Notes: a model not told the origin generated them from the sequence alone. Positions 9,992-19,543 are shown, numbered from the stretch's first letter. The stretch is DNA of 64,000 bases from Ferruginibacter sp. (GCF_028288465.1 NZ_JAQBNR010000022.1:1-64000); one strand, 5' to 3'. Numbers and translations are program-made.

Positions 9992-10460
9992 AAATCAGAA
10001 CTAAAAACAACAATCAGAAAAAGAAAATTAAGCTAATTTTTACTAGTTCATCTTTACAATTTTGATTAAGGGTATAAATTTATCATGCTACAATAATACA
10101 TAATAAAAAGGTTGAGGCGGCAAACCATGCGAAACTTCATCCGTTTTTCTTCGCACTAATTACTGGCAAATATTTGCAGGGGCCACGTGCAACATGCATC
10201 ATCAATTATAATTTCGGTATGATAAATTACCAAAATCAATATGGGAGAAAATCCAATTAACTAATTTTTTTTTTTCATGTTATTTTTCTATGGGAAACCG
10301 TTGTTTTACTAATAAGCTATAGGGTTCTTTACATTTTTATGATCAGCTTAACTTAATTCCTTTCAAAATAATGCCTGGCTAAAAACAATCTGTAGCTCTG
10401 ATTCATCTAATTTTGTTTATAGCGCCATAAGAAAAAATTTTTACCTGCCATTTAACAAGA
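9992..10460. other. Intergenic region with one candidate promoter
   Basis: An AT-rich stretch of about 470 bases between the kinase pair and the PepSY genes, with no coding frame of note. It contains a TAATTTTG element at 10408-10415 that fits the Bacteroidota -7 consensus for the PepSY operon. No clear terminator hairpin was seen after the kinase gene. Confidence 0.4.
10408..10415 (+). promoter_or_regulatory. Candidate -7 promoter element (TAATTTTG)
   Basis: An exact match to the Bacteroidota TAnnTTTG -7 motif, placed so that transcription would begin about 40 bases before the first PepSY gene. No good -33 TTTG was found at the expected distance, so this is tentative. Confidence 0.4.
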
Positions 10461-11069
10461 ATGAAAAAATACTATCCTCCTGTTCGTACCCTTCACTTAT
10501 ACATCGGCTTATTCGTCAGTCCATTTGTTCTTATCTTCAGTATCAGTGTACTCGTGTTAAATCACGCAGGTTACCTAAACAGTGTTATGCCTGTAAAACG
10601 TTTGCCGGTTATTAAAACCCACCTGGATAAAATCCCCTATGATACGTCTGACCTGCAAACAGCTAAAGCGATTACACAAAAACTGGGGATTAAAGGTGAA
10701 ATAGATTTTATCTCAAAAAATGACGATCACATTTCTTTTCCCGTAACCTTACCGGGAGAAAGAACAAAGATTGAAGTAAATAAACACACCAATGAAGTGC
10801 TAATTACAAGAGACGAGGAGGGGGTTTTAAGGGCCACTAACTACCTGCATAAAATGCCCGGGCCACACAATACACAAATTCGTGGCAATGCCACATTCAT
10901 GAAGACCTGGAGGTTGCTGGCTGACATGGTAGTTTACTTACTGCTGTTTCTTTCTGCCAGTGGAATTTTTTTATGGTATTTTCTAAAAGCAGAAAGAAAG
11001 TTAGGATGGCTGGCCATTATATCTGGAGCAATTATCTTTACCGGACTTTTATTATTTATTATCGGATGA
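10461..11069 (+). CDS. PepSY-associated membrane protein (first of pair)
   Basis: A 202-aa inner-membrane protein. One N-terminal membrane helix (LYIGLFVSPFVLIFSISVLVLNHAG) is followed by an extracytoplasmic PepSY-like part (about 50-130), then two C-terminal helices (VVYLLLFLSASGIFLWYF and LAIISGAIIFTGLLLFI). The HLYIGLF...LNHAG opening is typical of PepSY_TM proteins, often linked to iron or siderophore reduction and to c-type cytochromes. Function here is not determined. The stop codon overlaps the start of the next gene (ATGA), so the two are translationally coupled and probably form a heterodimer. Confidence 0.8.
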   Translation: MKKYYPPVRTLHLYIGLFVSPFVLIFSISVLVLNHAGYLNSVMPVKRLPVIKTHLDKIPYDTSDLQTAKAITQKLGIKGEIDFISKNDDHISFPVTLPGERTKIEVNKHTNEVLITRDEEGVLRATNYLHKMPGPHNTQIRGNATFMKTWRLLADMVVYLLLFLSASGIFLWYFLKAERKLGWLAIISGAIIFTGLLLFIIG

Positions 11070-11698
11070 CTTACAAAACGCTGATTAAAAAACTTACTTA
11101 TTCAAACCGCCGCCTGCACATCCATATTGGATTATTTCTGGTGCTGTTTATATGGTTATTTTCATTTTCCGGACTGCTATTAAATCATGGGAACTGGAAG
11201 TTTGCCAGCTTTTGGGACGAGAGAAAGGAGAAGACAATAGAAATAACCGTCAGTATTCCTGCTGGCCTGGATAGCATACAGGTATTGAAAACTATCTTGT
11301 CTCAGTTGAAAATTGTTGGTGAAGTAAATAATGTAAAGATGACACCGGACAGCGTTGATTTCAGTGTTGCTTATCCGGGGCACGTCAGTAACATTCACGC
11401 AGATTTTAAAAAGGGTACTGGTATTCAGAAAGAACTCTCCTACAATATCTGGGGGAAGCTAAGAACACTTCATACTTTCAACGGTGCCAACAGGGACAAT
11501 GCGGATGTTGAGCCAAACTGGCTGCTTACCCGGGTCTGGCGGTTTTCAATGGATGCAATTGCAGTTGGGCTTATCTTTTTATCTGTCAGCAGTTGGATTA
11601 TGTGGTATAAAATCAGACAAAATTATTTATGGGGGTACTTAGCATTAATAGCAGGATTTGCACTTGCCGGCTGGTTTGTTTATTTACTAAAATTGTAA
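11066..11698 (+). CDS. PepSY-associated membrane protein (second of pair)
   Basis: A 210-aa paralogue of the preceding protein with the same layout: N-terminal helix with LHIHIGLFLVLFIWLFSFSG then LLLNHG, an extracytoplasmic PepSY-like domain, and two C-terminal helices (AIAVGLIFLSVSSWIMWY, WGYLALIAGFALAGWFV). The ATG at 11066 lies in the ATGA overlap and was preferred over an in-frame upstream start inside the first gene. The tandem arrangement suggests duplication and a complex of the two products. Confidence 0.8.
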   Translation: MTYKTLIKKLTYSNRRLHIHIGLFLVLFIWLFSFSGLLLNHGNWKFASFWDERKEKTIEITVSIPAGLDSIQVLKTILSQLKIVGEVNNVKMTPDSVDFSVAYPGHVSNIHADFKKGTGIQKELSYNIWGKLRTLHTFNGANRDNADVEPNWLLTRVWRFSMDAIAVGLIFLSVSSWIMWYKIRQNYLWGYLALIAGFALAGWFVYLLKL

Positions 11699-12060
11699 AG
11701 TAGTTAGATATCCGGACACTCTTAATTTATTTTTTTTTTAGTTTTTTAATTTTACGTCACCAGCTTTCCGTACTGAATCCTGCTATACTTTTTTCGTTAT
11801 GATACTGCGTTTTGTTCCTGTGGTGATATTATCCCTCCCCGGAAAAATGTAAGATTGCACCATATTTTTAAGGTGACGGGTTAAACATGACCAAAGCGCA
11901 GGCTAAAGCAATGTTTCACACCAGTGGTACATGCCTGAATAATCTTTTAATTAAAATTGCAGTCGCCTGTTTCTTTAGGTGTAGAAATTATCTCTCAATA
12001 AAGGTACTTATATTGCCATTTGCAACCGTTACCGGTTTTCATAGGTTATTGGACAAAAAA

Positions 12061-12097
12061 GGGGCTGGGATGCTATTCCTGGGCCCCTGTATTTTTT
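12061..12097 (+). terminator. Rho-independent terminator-like hairpin
   Basis: GGGGC at 12061-12065 pairs with GCCCC at 12083-12087, with an inner GGGA/TCCT pairing around a TGCTAT loop. A run of six T begins at 12092. It could end transcripts from the PepSY operon or from an unannotated small RNA. Confidence 0.55.
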
Positions 12098-12335
12098 AAC
12101 CTCTTTCCCAATGCAAACAACTGTTAACAGCACAAATTTTAGAAAAAGCATTTGACTGATAATTAAATCAACAAATTATCTCTAAGTCATAGGAAGATCT
12201 CTGATATCACAATCAAATAGTGTTTCCGGAATACTGAGTTAAAAAAAATAAATTCATCAACCTCGGACCGAACCTGAATGGATGGAAGGCTTACCAACTA
12301 ACAACATTTGCACTCGCCGGAAATAATTATATAAA

Positions 12336-12370
12336 AAAATCACAGCTCCGTTTACGGTGACTGTGATTTT
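12336..12370 (-). terminator. Rho-independent terminator of the small exported protein gene
   Basis: A perfect 10-bp stem, AAAATCACAG (12336-12345) with CTGTGATTTT (12361-12370). On the minus strand it is followed by a T run. It lies 33 bases past the stop codon at 12404. Confidence 0.8.
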
Positions 12371-12403
12371 CATTTGGTAAAGTATCATTAATACTTTTAT
12401 ACT

Positions 12404-12769
12404 TTACTGTGGGCTTTTATCTTTCATTTTTATTTTTACCGAGCCATCTTTTTTAACCTTATATTTTTTTATATCGGCAGCATTGTTAGCCCAGGGATTT
12501 GTTCCATCAACCACGATCTGCTGCTGTCCGGCCTTATCTACTACAATCGTTGGTGGCAGGCTTTGGGCCTTGGTCCAGTTTTCCGCTCCCTTATCCTGAT
12601 ACCAGTAAGTATCAGACGCCTGGTCGTAGTATACATTTTGGTCTGGATAATAAATATACTTGTGGCCTGTTGTTGTTGTGGTGGTAGTCACAGTCTTGCT
12701 GGTACTGTCCTGTGCAAATGTTGTCAATGCACTTCCACATATCAGCATACCTAAAATGATCTTCTTCAT
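12404..12769 (-). CDS. Small exported protein of unknown function
   Basis: A 121-aa protein with a clear Sec signal peptide (MKKIILGMLICGSALTTFAQ, cleavage expected after TFA), then a Thr-rich linker (TVTTTTTTTG), a tyrosine-rich segment (YIYYPDQNVYYDQASDTYWY) and a lysine-rich C-terminus (KVKKDGSVKIKMKDK). The YYPxxNVYYD pattern occurs in small periplasmic proteins of Bacteroidota. No function can be given. It is a single-gene unit with its own terminator. Confidence 0.75.
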   Translation of the reverse strand: MKKIILGMLICGSALTTFAQDSTSKTVTTTTTTTGHKYIYYPDQNVYYDQASDTYWYQDKGAENWTKAQSLPPTIVVDKAGQQQIVVDGTNPWANNAADIKKYKVKKDGSVKIKMKDKSPQ

Positions 12770-13153
12770 AAAATAAATTTTAAGTTTTAAATTAATTTAC
12801 AATAACATCTGTGACCAAAAACATGCCAAACAAAATATCATAAGTGTAGAAAAATTTCCTTTATGAATTTTTTTTTAAAATTTACTATGTTAAAATAAGG
12901 AAAGATTCAAAGCACACTTGTTTGCCCCCAACAGTATTAATTGCTTACCTGCGCATATACGTGACGTTGGCTATCTTAACCGGACTGGTATGCTATTCCG
13001 TCTGATCCGGTTTGGTATTTTTATATAAACGTAGTCACAACTTAGAATGAATCTTTTTTTGAATGGTAACCAGGGTAAACAGACCAGGTCGTAAAAAAAC
13101 TCCTCAACTTAGTTAAGGAGTTTTACCGGCAAGCAGGGCTGCAATTTTTAACC
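12770..13153. other. Intergenic region with two hairpins
   Basis: About 380 bases. It contains a hairpin of AACCGGA (12978-12984) with TCCGGTT (13006-13012) followed by a T-rich stretch on the plus strand, and the pckA terminator at 13093-13124. The loop of the first hairpin carries CTGGTATGCTATTCC, close to the loop of the hairpin at 12061. No gene seen. Confidence 0.4.
13093..13124 (-). terminator. Rho-independent terminator of pckA
   Basis: AAAACTCCT (13096-13104) pairs with AGGAGTTTT (13116-13124). On the minus strand the stem is followed by a T run (complement of 13093-13099). It lies about 30 bases beyond the pckA stop codon. Confidence 0.8.
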
Positions 13154-14758
13154 TCAAATCCTTGGCGAGGCTGCTACAATCTCTTCGCCCACCTTATTTT
13201 TATATTTTTCAAAATTGGCAATAAACAGAGCGGCAAGTTCTTTTGCCTTTGCGTCATAGCTTGCTTTATCGCCCCACGTATTCTCAGGATCTAAAATTTC
13301 CGCCGGTACACCCGGACATCTTACAGGCATCTGCACACCAAATACGGGATGTTCAGTACACTCAATTCCAGATATTGTATTATTTAATACAGCGGCGATC
13401 ATTGCCCTGGTATAACTTAATGGGATTCTTTTGCCAATTCCATAAGGCCCCCCGCTCCAACCGGTATTGATCATCCAGACATTCACCTTGTTTTCTTTCA
13501 TTTTTTTGCCCAGCATGCCAGCATATCTGCCCGGGTGCAAAGGCAGGAAGGGAGCACCAAAACAAGCGCTGAATGTAGCTTTGGGTTCTGTAATACCTGC
13601 TTCTGTACCTGCGATTTTTGCCGTATAACCGCTGATGAACTGGTACATGGCCTGTCCTGCAGTAAGCTTACTGATGGGTGGCAGGATGCCACAGGAATCG
13701 CATGTAAGAAAGAAAATATTTTTAGGCCTTCCGCCAATGGGTGTTTCCATCGCATTGCTGATAAAATGCAGGGGGTAACTTACCCTTGTATTTTGTGTTA
13801 TCTTTTTACTGGCAAAATCTATCCTGTTAGTGCCCTCTATAAAAGTGACATTTTCTACCATTGCCCCCGGCCTGATCGCACGAAAAATTTCCGGTTCATT
13901 TGCTGCATTTAAATCAATTGTTTTTGCATAACAACCGCCTTCAAAATTAAATATGGTGTCACCCGTCCACCCATGCTCATCATCACCAATCAGGTAGCGG
14001 TCAGGATCGGCACTCAATGTTGTTTTGCCGGTACCACTTAATCCAAAAAATATTGCCGTATCACCATCCTTGCCTGAATTGGCTGCGCAATGCATGCTGA
14101 GTACATCCCTGTCATAGGGTAATAAATAATTCAGGATCGAAAAAATGGCTTTTTTAATCTCGCCGGTGTAAGCGGTGCCACCGATTAAAATTGTTTTTTG
14201 GGAAAAACTTACAATGGTAAAATTTGGTTGGCGGGTTCCATCAACCAATGGATCAGCTTTAAAATCCGGCGCATGTACAATATGCCAGTCCGGTGTAAAG
14301 TTTTCCAGTGATGTTTCACCGGGTCTTAAAAACATATTATAAGCAAACAAATTGCTCCACGGATGCTCATTTATCACACGGATGTTAAGCCTGAAGGCTG
14401 GATGAGCACAGGCATAGCAATCCCTTATCCATATTTCTTTACTTGCCAGCCAGGTGACCATCTTAGCATGCAACTGATTAAAATATTTTGCTTCGATCGC
14501 GTTATTAAAATGGTTCCAGTCTATTGTGCCGGCTGTCAATTCATCTTTAACGATAAATTTATCATCAGGGCTACGACCGGTAAATTCACCGGTTGAAATT
14601 ACCAATGCGCCGGTATCATTCAATACCCCTTCGCCCCGCTGTACCGTTTGCCGGGATAATATTTCGGGTGGTAACTGGTAGTGAACGGGCTGGTTCAAAG
14701 GAAATCCCATACTGGCTAAAATACTTCCCGGAATGGCAGGTTTCGTTTTAAAGGGCAT
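13154..14758 (-). CDS. pckA: Phosphoenolpyruvate carboxykinase (ATP)
   Basis: Converts oxaloacetate plus ATP to phosphoenolpyruvate, CO2 and ADP, the entry step of gluconeogenesis. The ATG at 14758 gives 534 residues, the normal family length. An upstream in-frame start at 14857 would add 33 residues unlike the family and was rejected. Visible motifs are the P-loop GLSGTGKTTLSADP, the kinase-2 motif IGDDEHGW, GGTAYTGEIKKAIF and TRVSYPLHFI. It is divergent from fbp, the other dedicated gluconeogenic enzyme, with 291 bases between the starts, so shared regulation from that gap is likely. It ends at its own terminator. Confidence 0.97.
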   Translation of the reverse strand: MPFKTKPAIPGSILASMGFPLNQPVHYQLPPEILSRQTVQRGEGVLNDTGALVISTGEFTGRSPDDKFIVKDELTAGTIDWNHFNNAIEAKYFNQLHAKMVTWLASKEIWIRDCYACAHPAFRLNIRVINEHPWSNLFAYNMFLRPGETSLENFTPDWHIVHAPDFKADPLVDGTRQPNFTIVSFSQKTILIGGTAYTGEIKKAIFSILNYLLPYDRDVLSMHCAANSGKDGDTAIFFGLSGTGKTTLSADPDRYLIGDDEHGWTGDTIFNFEGGCYAKTIDLNAANEPEIFRAIRPGAMVENVTFIEGTNRIDFASKKITQNTRVSYPLHFISNAMETPIGGRPKNIFFLTCDSCGILPPISKLTAGQAMYQFISGYTAKIAGTEAGITEPKATFSACFGAPFLPLHPGRYAGMLGKKMKENKVNVWMINTGWSGGPYGIGKRIPLSYTRAMIAAVLNNTISGIECTEHPVFGVQMPVRCPGVPAEILDPENTWGDKASYDAKAKELAALFIANFEKYKNKVGEEIVAASPRI

Positions 14759-15049
14759 CACATAGAGGCTTTGGTTAATAATCGTTATTGAAGGATGAAG
14801 GTAACGGGTGTTTTTTTTATTGCAGTTTGCAAAAACGGTTTGCAATCGTGTGTTCAATTATTTTATTGCGGCAGTTGTTATCCGTCAATTCAGTGCACTC
14901 GTTGACATTTTGAACAGGATTTAAAAAAGGATAGGAATGGTTGAAGAAACTGTATTTTTTTATTTTTTATCGTGTACGTGATACGCAGCATAGCCCTGCT
15001 GACCGGAATAATTCTGTTATTTTAGCGCCAAAAAAAACAACGTTCCGCC
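14759..15049. promoter_or_regulatory. Divergent pckA/fbp promoter region
   Basis: 291 bases between two outward-facing gluconeogenic genes. Both promoters must lie here. No exact TAnnTTTG was found; TATTTTAG just upstream of fbp is a one-mismatch candidate for the plus-strand -7 element. No operator is evident by eye. Confidence 0.5.
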
Positions 15050-16063
15050 ATGACGATCAACAGAAAAATACAAACGCTGGATGAATTTACCATTCAGCAA
15101 CTGCGCAATTTCCCTAATGCTACCGGTGAACTTTCAGGGTTACTGAGGGATATCGGTCTTGCGGCAAAAAGAGTAAACGTAGAAGTCAATAAAGCAGGCC
15201 TGGTGGATATTTTAGGCGATGCAGGCTCCATGAATGTGCAGGGTGAAGAAGTGAAAAAGCTGGATGTATATGCCAACGACCAGTTTGCAGGGGTATTAAG
15301 GCATGGTATCAGTTGTGCAGGCATTGCCAGTGAAGAACTGGACGATATACTCGTTTTTGATGATGAAATAAGCAATAACAGCAAATATGTTTGCCTGCTG
15401 GATCCACTGGATGGCAGCAGCAATATAGATGTGAATGTAGCCATCGGAACTATTTTTAGTGTACTTCCAAGATTAAGCCCCAAAGGGTCACCCGTAAACA
15501 CAGCCGATTTTTTACAACAGGGCATAAAGCAAATAGCAGCCGGCTATGTCATTTATGGCTCCTCTACCCTTTTGGTTTATGCTACCCGCAGGGGTGTAAA
15601 CGGATTTACGCTGGATCCGTCCATTGGTGAATTTACGCTGAGCCATCCAAACATGCAGTGCCCCCCGGCCGGAAAAATATACTCCGTAAACCATGGTAAT
15701 TATTTTCAGTACCAGACGGGCATACAGCAATACATCACCGCCTGCCAGGAAAAAAACGCAGCTACCGGAGGGCCATACACCCAGCGGTATATTGGCAGTA
15801 TGGTCAGTGATATCCATCGCAACTTAATAAAGGGCGGCATCTTTATGTATCCGGCAATTGCCGGCAGGCCCGAAGGCAAACTAAGACTCCTGTATGAATG
15901 CAATCCGTTTGCATTTATTTTAGAGATAGCCGGCGGCAAGGCTACCAACGGCAGGCAAAGGACTTTGGAAATACAACCCACTTCTGTACATGACAGAACG
16001 CCTTTTTTTATTGGCAGTACAGAGATGATGGAAGAGCTTGATAAGTATATATCTGCCGGCTGA
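15050..16063 (+). CDS. fbp: Class I fructose-1,6-bisphosphatase
   Basis: Hydrolyses fructose 1,6-bisphosphate to fructose 6-phosphate in gluconeogenesis. At 337 aa it has the usual length of the class I enzyme. The metal-binding signature DPLDGSSNIDVNVAIGTIFS is intact, as are the substrate-binding RYIGSMVSDIHRNL and LLYECNPFAFILEIAGGKAT. The start ATGACGATCAACAG gives the standard N-terminus with TLDEFTIQQL. Pairing with divergent pckA supports the assignment. Confidence 0.97.
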   Translation: MTINRKIQTLDEFTIQQLRNFPNATGELSGLLRDIGLAAKRVNVEVNKAGLVDILGDAGSMNVQGEEVKKLDVYANDQFAGVLRHGISCAGIASEELDDILVFDDEISNNSKYVCLLDPLDGSSNIDVNVAIGTIFSVLPRLSPKGSPVNTADFLQQGIKQIAAGYVIYGSSTLLVYATRRGVNGFTLDPSIGEFTLSHPNMQCPPAGKIYSVNHGNYFQYQTGIQQYITACQEKNAATGGPYTQRYIGSMVSDIHRNLIKGGIFMYPAIAGRPEGKLRLLYECNPFAFILEIAGGKATNGRQRTLEIQPTSVHDRTPFFIGSTEMMEELDKYISAG

Positions 16064-16482
16064 AAACGAGTGCTTAAAAATATTCTTGTGGTCAACTGGT
16101 TTAAACCCAATCATAGAATCAGAAAAAGGTTTGACGCTTCTGATAACGCCAGCCCTTGCCGTCATCTATTAAATTTCACTTGCAGCAGTTCATTTCCTGC
16201 AGACATATTCCAAGCCTCTGATGCATTTAGCATTATTTGCAATGGTTCTTCTCAACGTTTTTTCCTTTCTTTACAGCAGTTGCTCCCCGTAACTGACAGA
16301 TATCCCGGTATACTGCAATTAAAAATATTCCCGAATGATAAACTTAAAAATTCTGTGCTGCCCTAAATTTGAAATACAATTACAGAGTAGCTGGTTTATG
16401 CTATACCGTGTGAATCACCTGTTGAATCATTTAAAGAATCCTGTAACCTGCAGCATTTTCTATCCATTTAAATGATCTTTCT
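16064..16482. other. Intergenic region, no gene recognised
   Basis: About 420 bases. A 98-codon frame at 16070-16366 begins in the fbp trailer, has biased composition and no recognisable domain, and is not believed. The stretch CTGGTTTATGCTATACCG at 16391-16408 resembles loops of two hairpins near 12.1 and 13.0 kb. Confidence 0.35.
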
Positions 16483-17634
16483 ATGAATTACGTAATCGAA
16501 AGGTTTGATCAACTCATTGCTGCACTCGCATCCCCTGATAAGAGGATGCCTTCCATAAAAAAGGAATCGGACGACGAACTTGCGGCAGAATGCAGGGCAG
16601 AAAAAGAAAGAATAAGAATGCAAATTATGGCGGAAGTATTTACTTGCCGGGATGAAAAAGCGCTGGCGCTGATCGTAGAAAAATATCAGTCAACTTTTAT
16701 AAGAATGATTGATCAGCTTTACCCAGGCCCGCAAGCCAATACAAAACATGATGACCATGCTTTTTTGATTGAAGCATTGCATAGCTGTCTCAATGAACTG
16801 CTCTGTTTCTTACAGGTACATTTTGCTAAATATTTCAACCATTTTCAGAAATTACCTTTAACAAACATGGAAGGCATTAAAACAGAACTAAAGCCGGAAC
16901 TCGACAGATTTATTACAGCTGTTCAGGTAAGAGCGGCGAATGAAAAGCTGATCCGGCTTATTGTACAACCGGTGGAGCAATTTATTTTAGGCAATACGAT
17001 TACGTATGCGCTGTCACAATACATGAAAGGGATAATAGAGGAATTGCTGACAATCGATTTGACCTTACCAGCCGATGCTGTGACCGCTGCATTAAAGAAG
17101 ATTTTAATTAGGTTCAACTTTAATTCTCCGGATGTCACAAGTTATTTAACTAATGAACTTGAATTGCTCATAACGGCTGAAGAGAGCATACAGGGCAAAC
17201 TAAGGATGTTAAAATACAAGTTGAAAGAGATGAACCAGGTAACTGTAAAGCCAAACCATGCGCTGTATAACGATTATCCCGGTCTGAAAGACCAGCTAAT
17301 TTACTGGTTAGAGGAAGAGTTTTCTTTCTATCAAACCGAGCAGACTACAATGATAGCAATGCCCGACCCCAACATAAACGATGGTAAAATACACACTTCT
17401 TTATCGGTAGCAAAACTGGCATTGATAATAAAGCTTTTGGTAGCAGACAAAATCATCATCAACAGAACAGTAGCTCCTATGCTAAGGGTAGCGGCCAAAA
17501 CTTTTACTACGCTTCAGAAAGAAGATATTTCTTTTGGCAGCCTGGAAACCAAATATCATGCGCCGGATAAATCAACAACCAGTAATGTAAGGGATATGCT
17601 TTTCAAATGGATAAACATTGTCAATAAATTATAA
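16483..17634 (+). CDS. Hypothetical protein, RteC-like C-terminus possible
   Basis: A 383-aa soluble, mainly helical protein without signal peptide or membrane segment. I do not recognise the N-terminal two thirds. The C-terminal 90 residues (SLSVAKLALIIKLLVADKIII, then NRTVAPMLRVAAKTFTT and NVRDMLFKWINIVN) recall the all-helical C-terminus of RteC-type proteins of Bacteroidota, which often link to mobile elements. The likeness is weak and by eye only. It stands alone, converging on the response-regulator operon. Confidence 0.7.
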   Translation: MNYVIERFDQLIAALASPDKRMPSIKKESDDELAAECRAEKERIRMQIMAEVFTCRDEKALALIVEKYQSTFIRMIDQLYPGPQANTKHDDHAFLIEALHSCLNELLCFLQVHFAKYFNHFQKLPLTNMEGIKTELKPELDRFITAVQVRAANEKLIRLIVQPVEQFILGNTITYALSQYMKGIIEELLTIDLTLPADAVTAALKKILIRFNFNSPDVTSYLTNELELLITAEESIQGKLRMLKYKLKEMNQVTVKPNHALYNDYPGLKDQLIYWLEEEFSFYQTEQTTMIAMPDPNINDGKIHTSLSVAKLALIIKLLVADKIIINRTVAPMLRVAAKTFTTLQKEDISFGSLETKYHAPDKSTTSNVRDMLFKWINIVNKL

Positions 17635-17707
17635 ACTGCAGATATATGCAATAGAAGCTTTAACTACTGCCCGGAATTGCAAACACAGCAGACTGCAACT
17701 AACCCTT

Positions 17708-18379
17708 TTACCATAAATTTAAATTCAGTGCAGCCTTCATCAGCCCGGCTGTATTTCTCACCTGCAATTTAAGAATCAAATGTTGCCGGTGGCTGTCAAC
17801 CGTTCTCTTGGCAACAGATAATTGATGCGCAATCTCCTCATTGGTCATTTCAAGCGCAATAAGCTGCAACACTTCCCGCTCACGGCGGGTTAGCTTCTCA
17901 CCGGCCTGCCAGATCCTTGCATTCTGATCGTCTGTAAAATGAATTAATTTTACCGCTACTTCACTGCAGTAGTAAAATCCACCGGAAAGAATTGTTTTAA
18001 CGGCATTCAGCATTTCAGCAGGCTCAATATTTTTTAGTACATAGCCCCGGGCGCCGGCATCCATCATGCTTTGAATGTAGGAAAGTTCATCGTAGTTACT
18101 CAAGGCAAGAATTTTCATTTCCGGTTTAAACCGCAGGATCCGGTAAATGATGTCTGCTCCGGACATTCCCGGGAGCTGATAATCGAGTATCAGCAAATCA
18201 AAATGCTGCCGGTTTACTTTCGCAATGGCATCTGCACCATTGTCCGCTTCCCGTACTTTAAACAAAATGGTATTGTTTAAAGATGCCAGCATTACTTTTA
18301 AACCATCCCTGACCATTTTGTGATCATCCACAATTAAAACCTGTATAAGCGGTTTATTTTTATTGGTTGTTGCAGTCAT
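17708..18379 (-). CDS. NarL/LuxR-family response regulator
   Basis: A 223-aa two-component regulator. The receiver domain (residues 10-130) has the acidic pair D18-D19, the phospho-acceptor D66 (LILDYQLPG) and a conserved K in GYVLKNI. The C-terminal HTH_LuxR domain (LTRREREVLQLIALEMTNEE, then TVDSHRQHLILKL) binds DNA. Its start overlaps the stop of the kinase gene by four bases (ATGA), so the pair is coupled and this is the kinase's cognate regulator. Confidence 0.95.
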   Translation of the reverse strand: MTATTNKNKPLIQVLIVDDHKMVRDGLKVMLASLNNTILFKVREADNGADAIAKVNRQHFDLLILDYQLPGMSGADIIYRILRFKPEMKILALSNYDELSYIQSMMDAGARGYVLKNIEPAEMLNAVKTILSGGFYYCSEVAVKLIHFTDDQNARIWQAGEKLTRREREVLQLIALEMTNEEIAHQLSVAKRTVDSHRQHLILKLQVRNTAGLMKAALNLNLW

Positions 18380-19527
18380 ACCTGTTTAGTTAATGGAATG
18401 CTGATTTTAAAGCAAGTGCCTTTGCCAATAGTGCTTATCATATTTAATGCGCCCTTGTGCGATTTTATCCTGGATTGAACTTTTTGAAGCCCCATGCCGC
18501 CGCCGGACTGATGGATGTTAAATCCTTTACCATTGTCTTCCAGCAATATTTTCAATATCCCGTTCAGGTAACTAAACCGGATGGAAATTTTATTGGCGCT
18601 GCCATGATTGATGGCATTGGTGATAAATTCCTGAACGACCCTGTACAAATCAACAGCCAGCTCCCTGGACAATTCCGGCAAAGAGCTGGTTTGTTCGATG
18701 ATAAAGTTGGCTTTTTTCTGATACAGAAAATGATTGCAAAACTCTTTCACTGCCTGCAGCAGGCCAAATTCCTCCAGTGTCTTTGGCATCAGGTTGAAAC
18801 AAATATTTCTCATGTCGCTAATCACTGTGGTAAGGGCATCATTTGATTTGAGCAGGATGTATTTTTCCCGCGGACTTTTTACCGACTTGACGATGGAAGC
18901 AATGTAAAATTTAATGGCCGACAATTGCTGGGTGAGACTGTCATGCAGGTCTTTTGCAAGCCTGCGTCTTTCTGTTTCCTGTGTATCAATGATGGCTCTG
19001 ATGACCAGGTTCTCTGCCTTTTTCTGATAGGTTATATCGCATGCGGTCAACAGGATAACCGGCTGCTGCTGATGTACCTCTTTAAAATACGTTGCAGAAA
19101 TACTGACAGGTATGGCCGCTCCTTCACTGGAATATAAAACGCTGCTCTCGGCTATCAGTCCATTGCCCTTTTTTAATTCCCGGACGATGCTCCGGAGGAA
19201 AGACCCGGTGCCGCGGTGCAGTTCGTTGATCGGTTTACCAATCAGCTCTCCCGCTTCATATTGCAACTGCGCTTCGGCAGAAGTATTCGCATCTGCGATA
19301 ACGCCCTTGTTGTTTAAAATAAAAACCATGTCCGAAACTGAATTAAAAATATTGGTAAAATAGTCTCGGGAAATGGTTACCGCCTTTAACTCTTCTCCAA
19401 GCATATTAATGCCGTTGATGATGGCATCCACCTCATCGAGGCGGGGTGATAGGAGTATATTTTTATCAAATTTCCCCGCGGAATATTCGCTTAACCTGGT
19501 ACTAATTTCTTTGAGGCGCTTATCCAT
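18376..19527 (-). CDS. PAS sensor histidine kinase, HisKA_3 (NarX/DegS type)
   Basis: A 383-aa soluble kinase. A PAS domain lies at about residues 60-190 (NIFNSVSDMVFILNNKG, then YQKKAE). The HisKA_3 dimerisation helix has RRRLAKDLHDSLTQQLSAIK with the phospho-His in HDSLTQQ. The HATPase_c domain has EFITNAINHGSA, DNGKGFN and GGGMGLQKVQSR. This class pairs with NarL-type regulators, and one is encoded directly downstream with a 4-base overlap. The ATG at 19527 was chosen; a start at 19593 would overlap the upstream gene and add residues without family likeness. No membrane helix, so the signal is cytoplasmic. Confidence 0.93.
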   Translation of the reverse strand: MDKRLKEISTRLSEYSAGKFDKNILLSPRLDEVDAIINGINMLGEELKAVTISRDYFTNIFNSVSDMVFILNNKGVIADANTSAEAQLQYEAGELIGKPINELHRGTGSFLRSIVRELKKGNGLIAESSVLYSSEGAAIPVSISATYFKEVHQQQPVILLTACDITYQKKAENLVIRAIIDTQETERRRLAKDLHDSLTQQLSAIKFYIASIVKSVKSPREKYILLKSNDALTTVISDMRNICFNLMPKTLEEFGLLQAVKEFCNHFLYQKKANFIIEQTSSLPELSRELAVDLYRVVQEFITNAINHGSANKISIRFSYLNGILKILLEDNGKGFNIHQSGGGMGLQKVQSRIKSHKGALNMISTIGKGTCFKISIPLTKQV

Positions 19528-19543
19528 TGAAAGGGATTTGTAT

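Larger units (their letters stand above)
11699..12403. other. Intergenic region with two terminator-like hairpins
   Basis: About 700 bases without a credible gene. A 70-codon frame at 11887-12099 runs through a terminator hairpin and is not believed. The region contains the hairpin at 12061-12097 (plus strand) and the strong terminator at 12336-12370 for the gene on the right. A small untranslated RNA ending at 12097 is possible, but nothing else supports it. Confidence 0.4.

Noticed and set aside
10973..11065. Longer start for the second PepSY protein
   Set aside because: It lies in the wrong frame of the first gene; the ATGA overlap at 11066 gives the proper N-terminal membrane helix.
11887..12099. 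70-codon plus-strand frame
   Set aside because: It runs through a terminator hairpin and its T run, has odd composition and no motif.
14759..14857. Longer start for pckA
   Set aside because: Adds 33 residues not seen in the family; ATG 14758 gives the usual length.
16070..16366. 98-codon frame after fbp
   Set aside because: Starts in the fbp trailer, no domain, composition unlike the neighbours.
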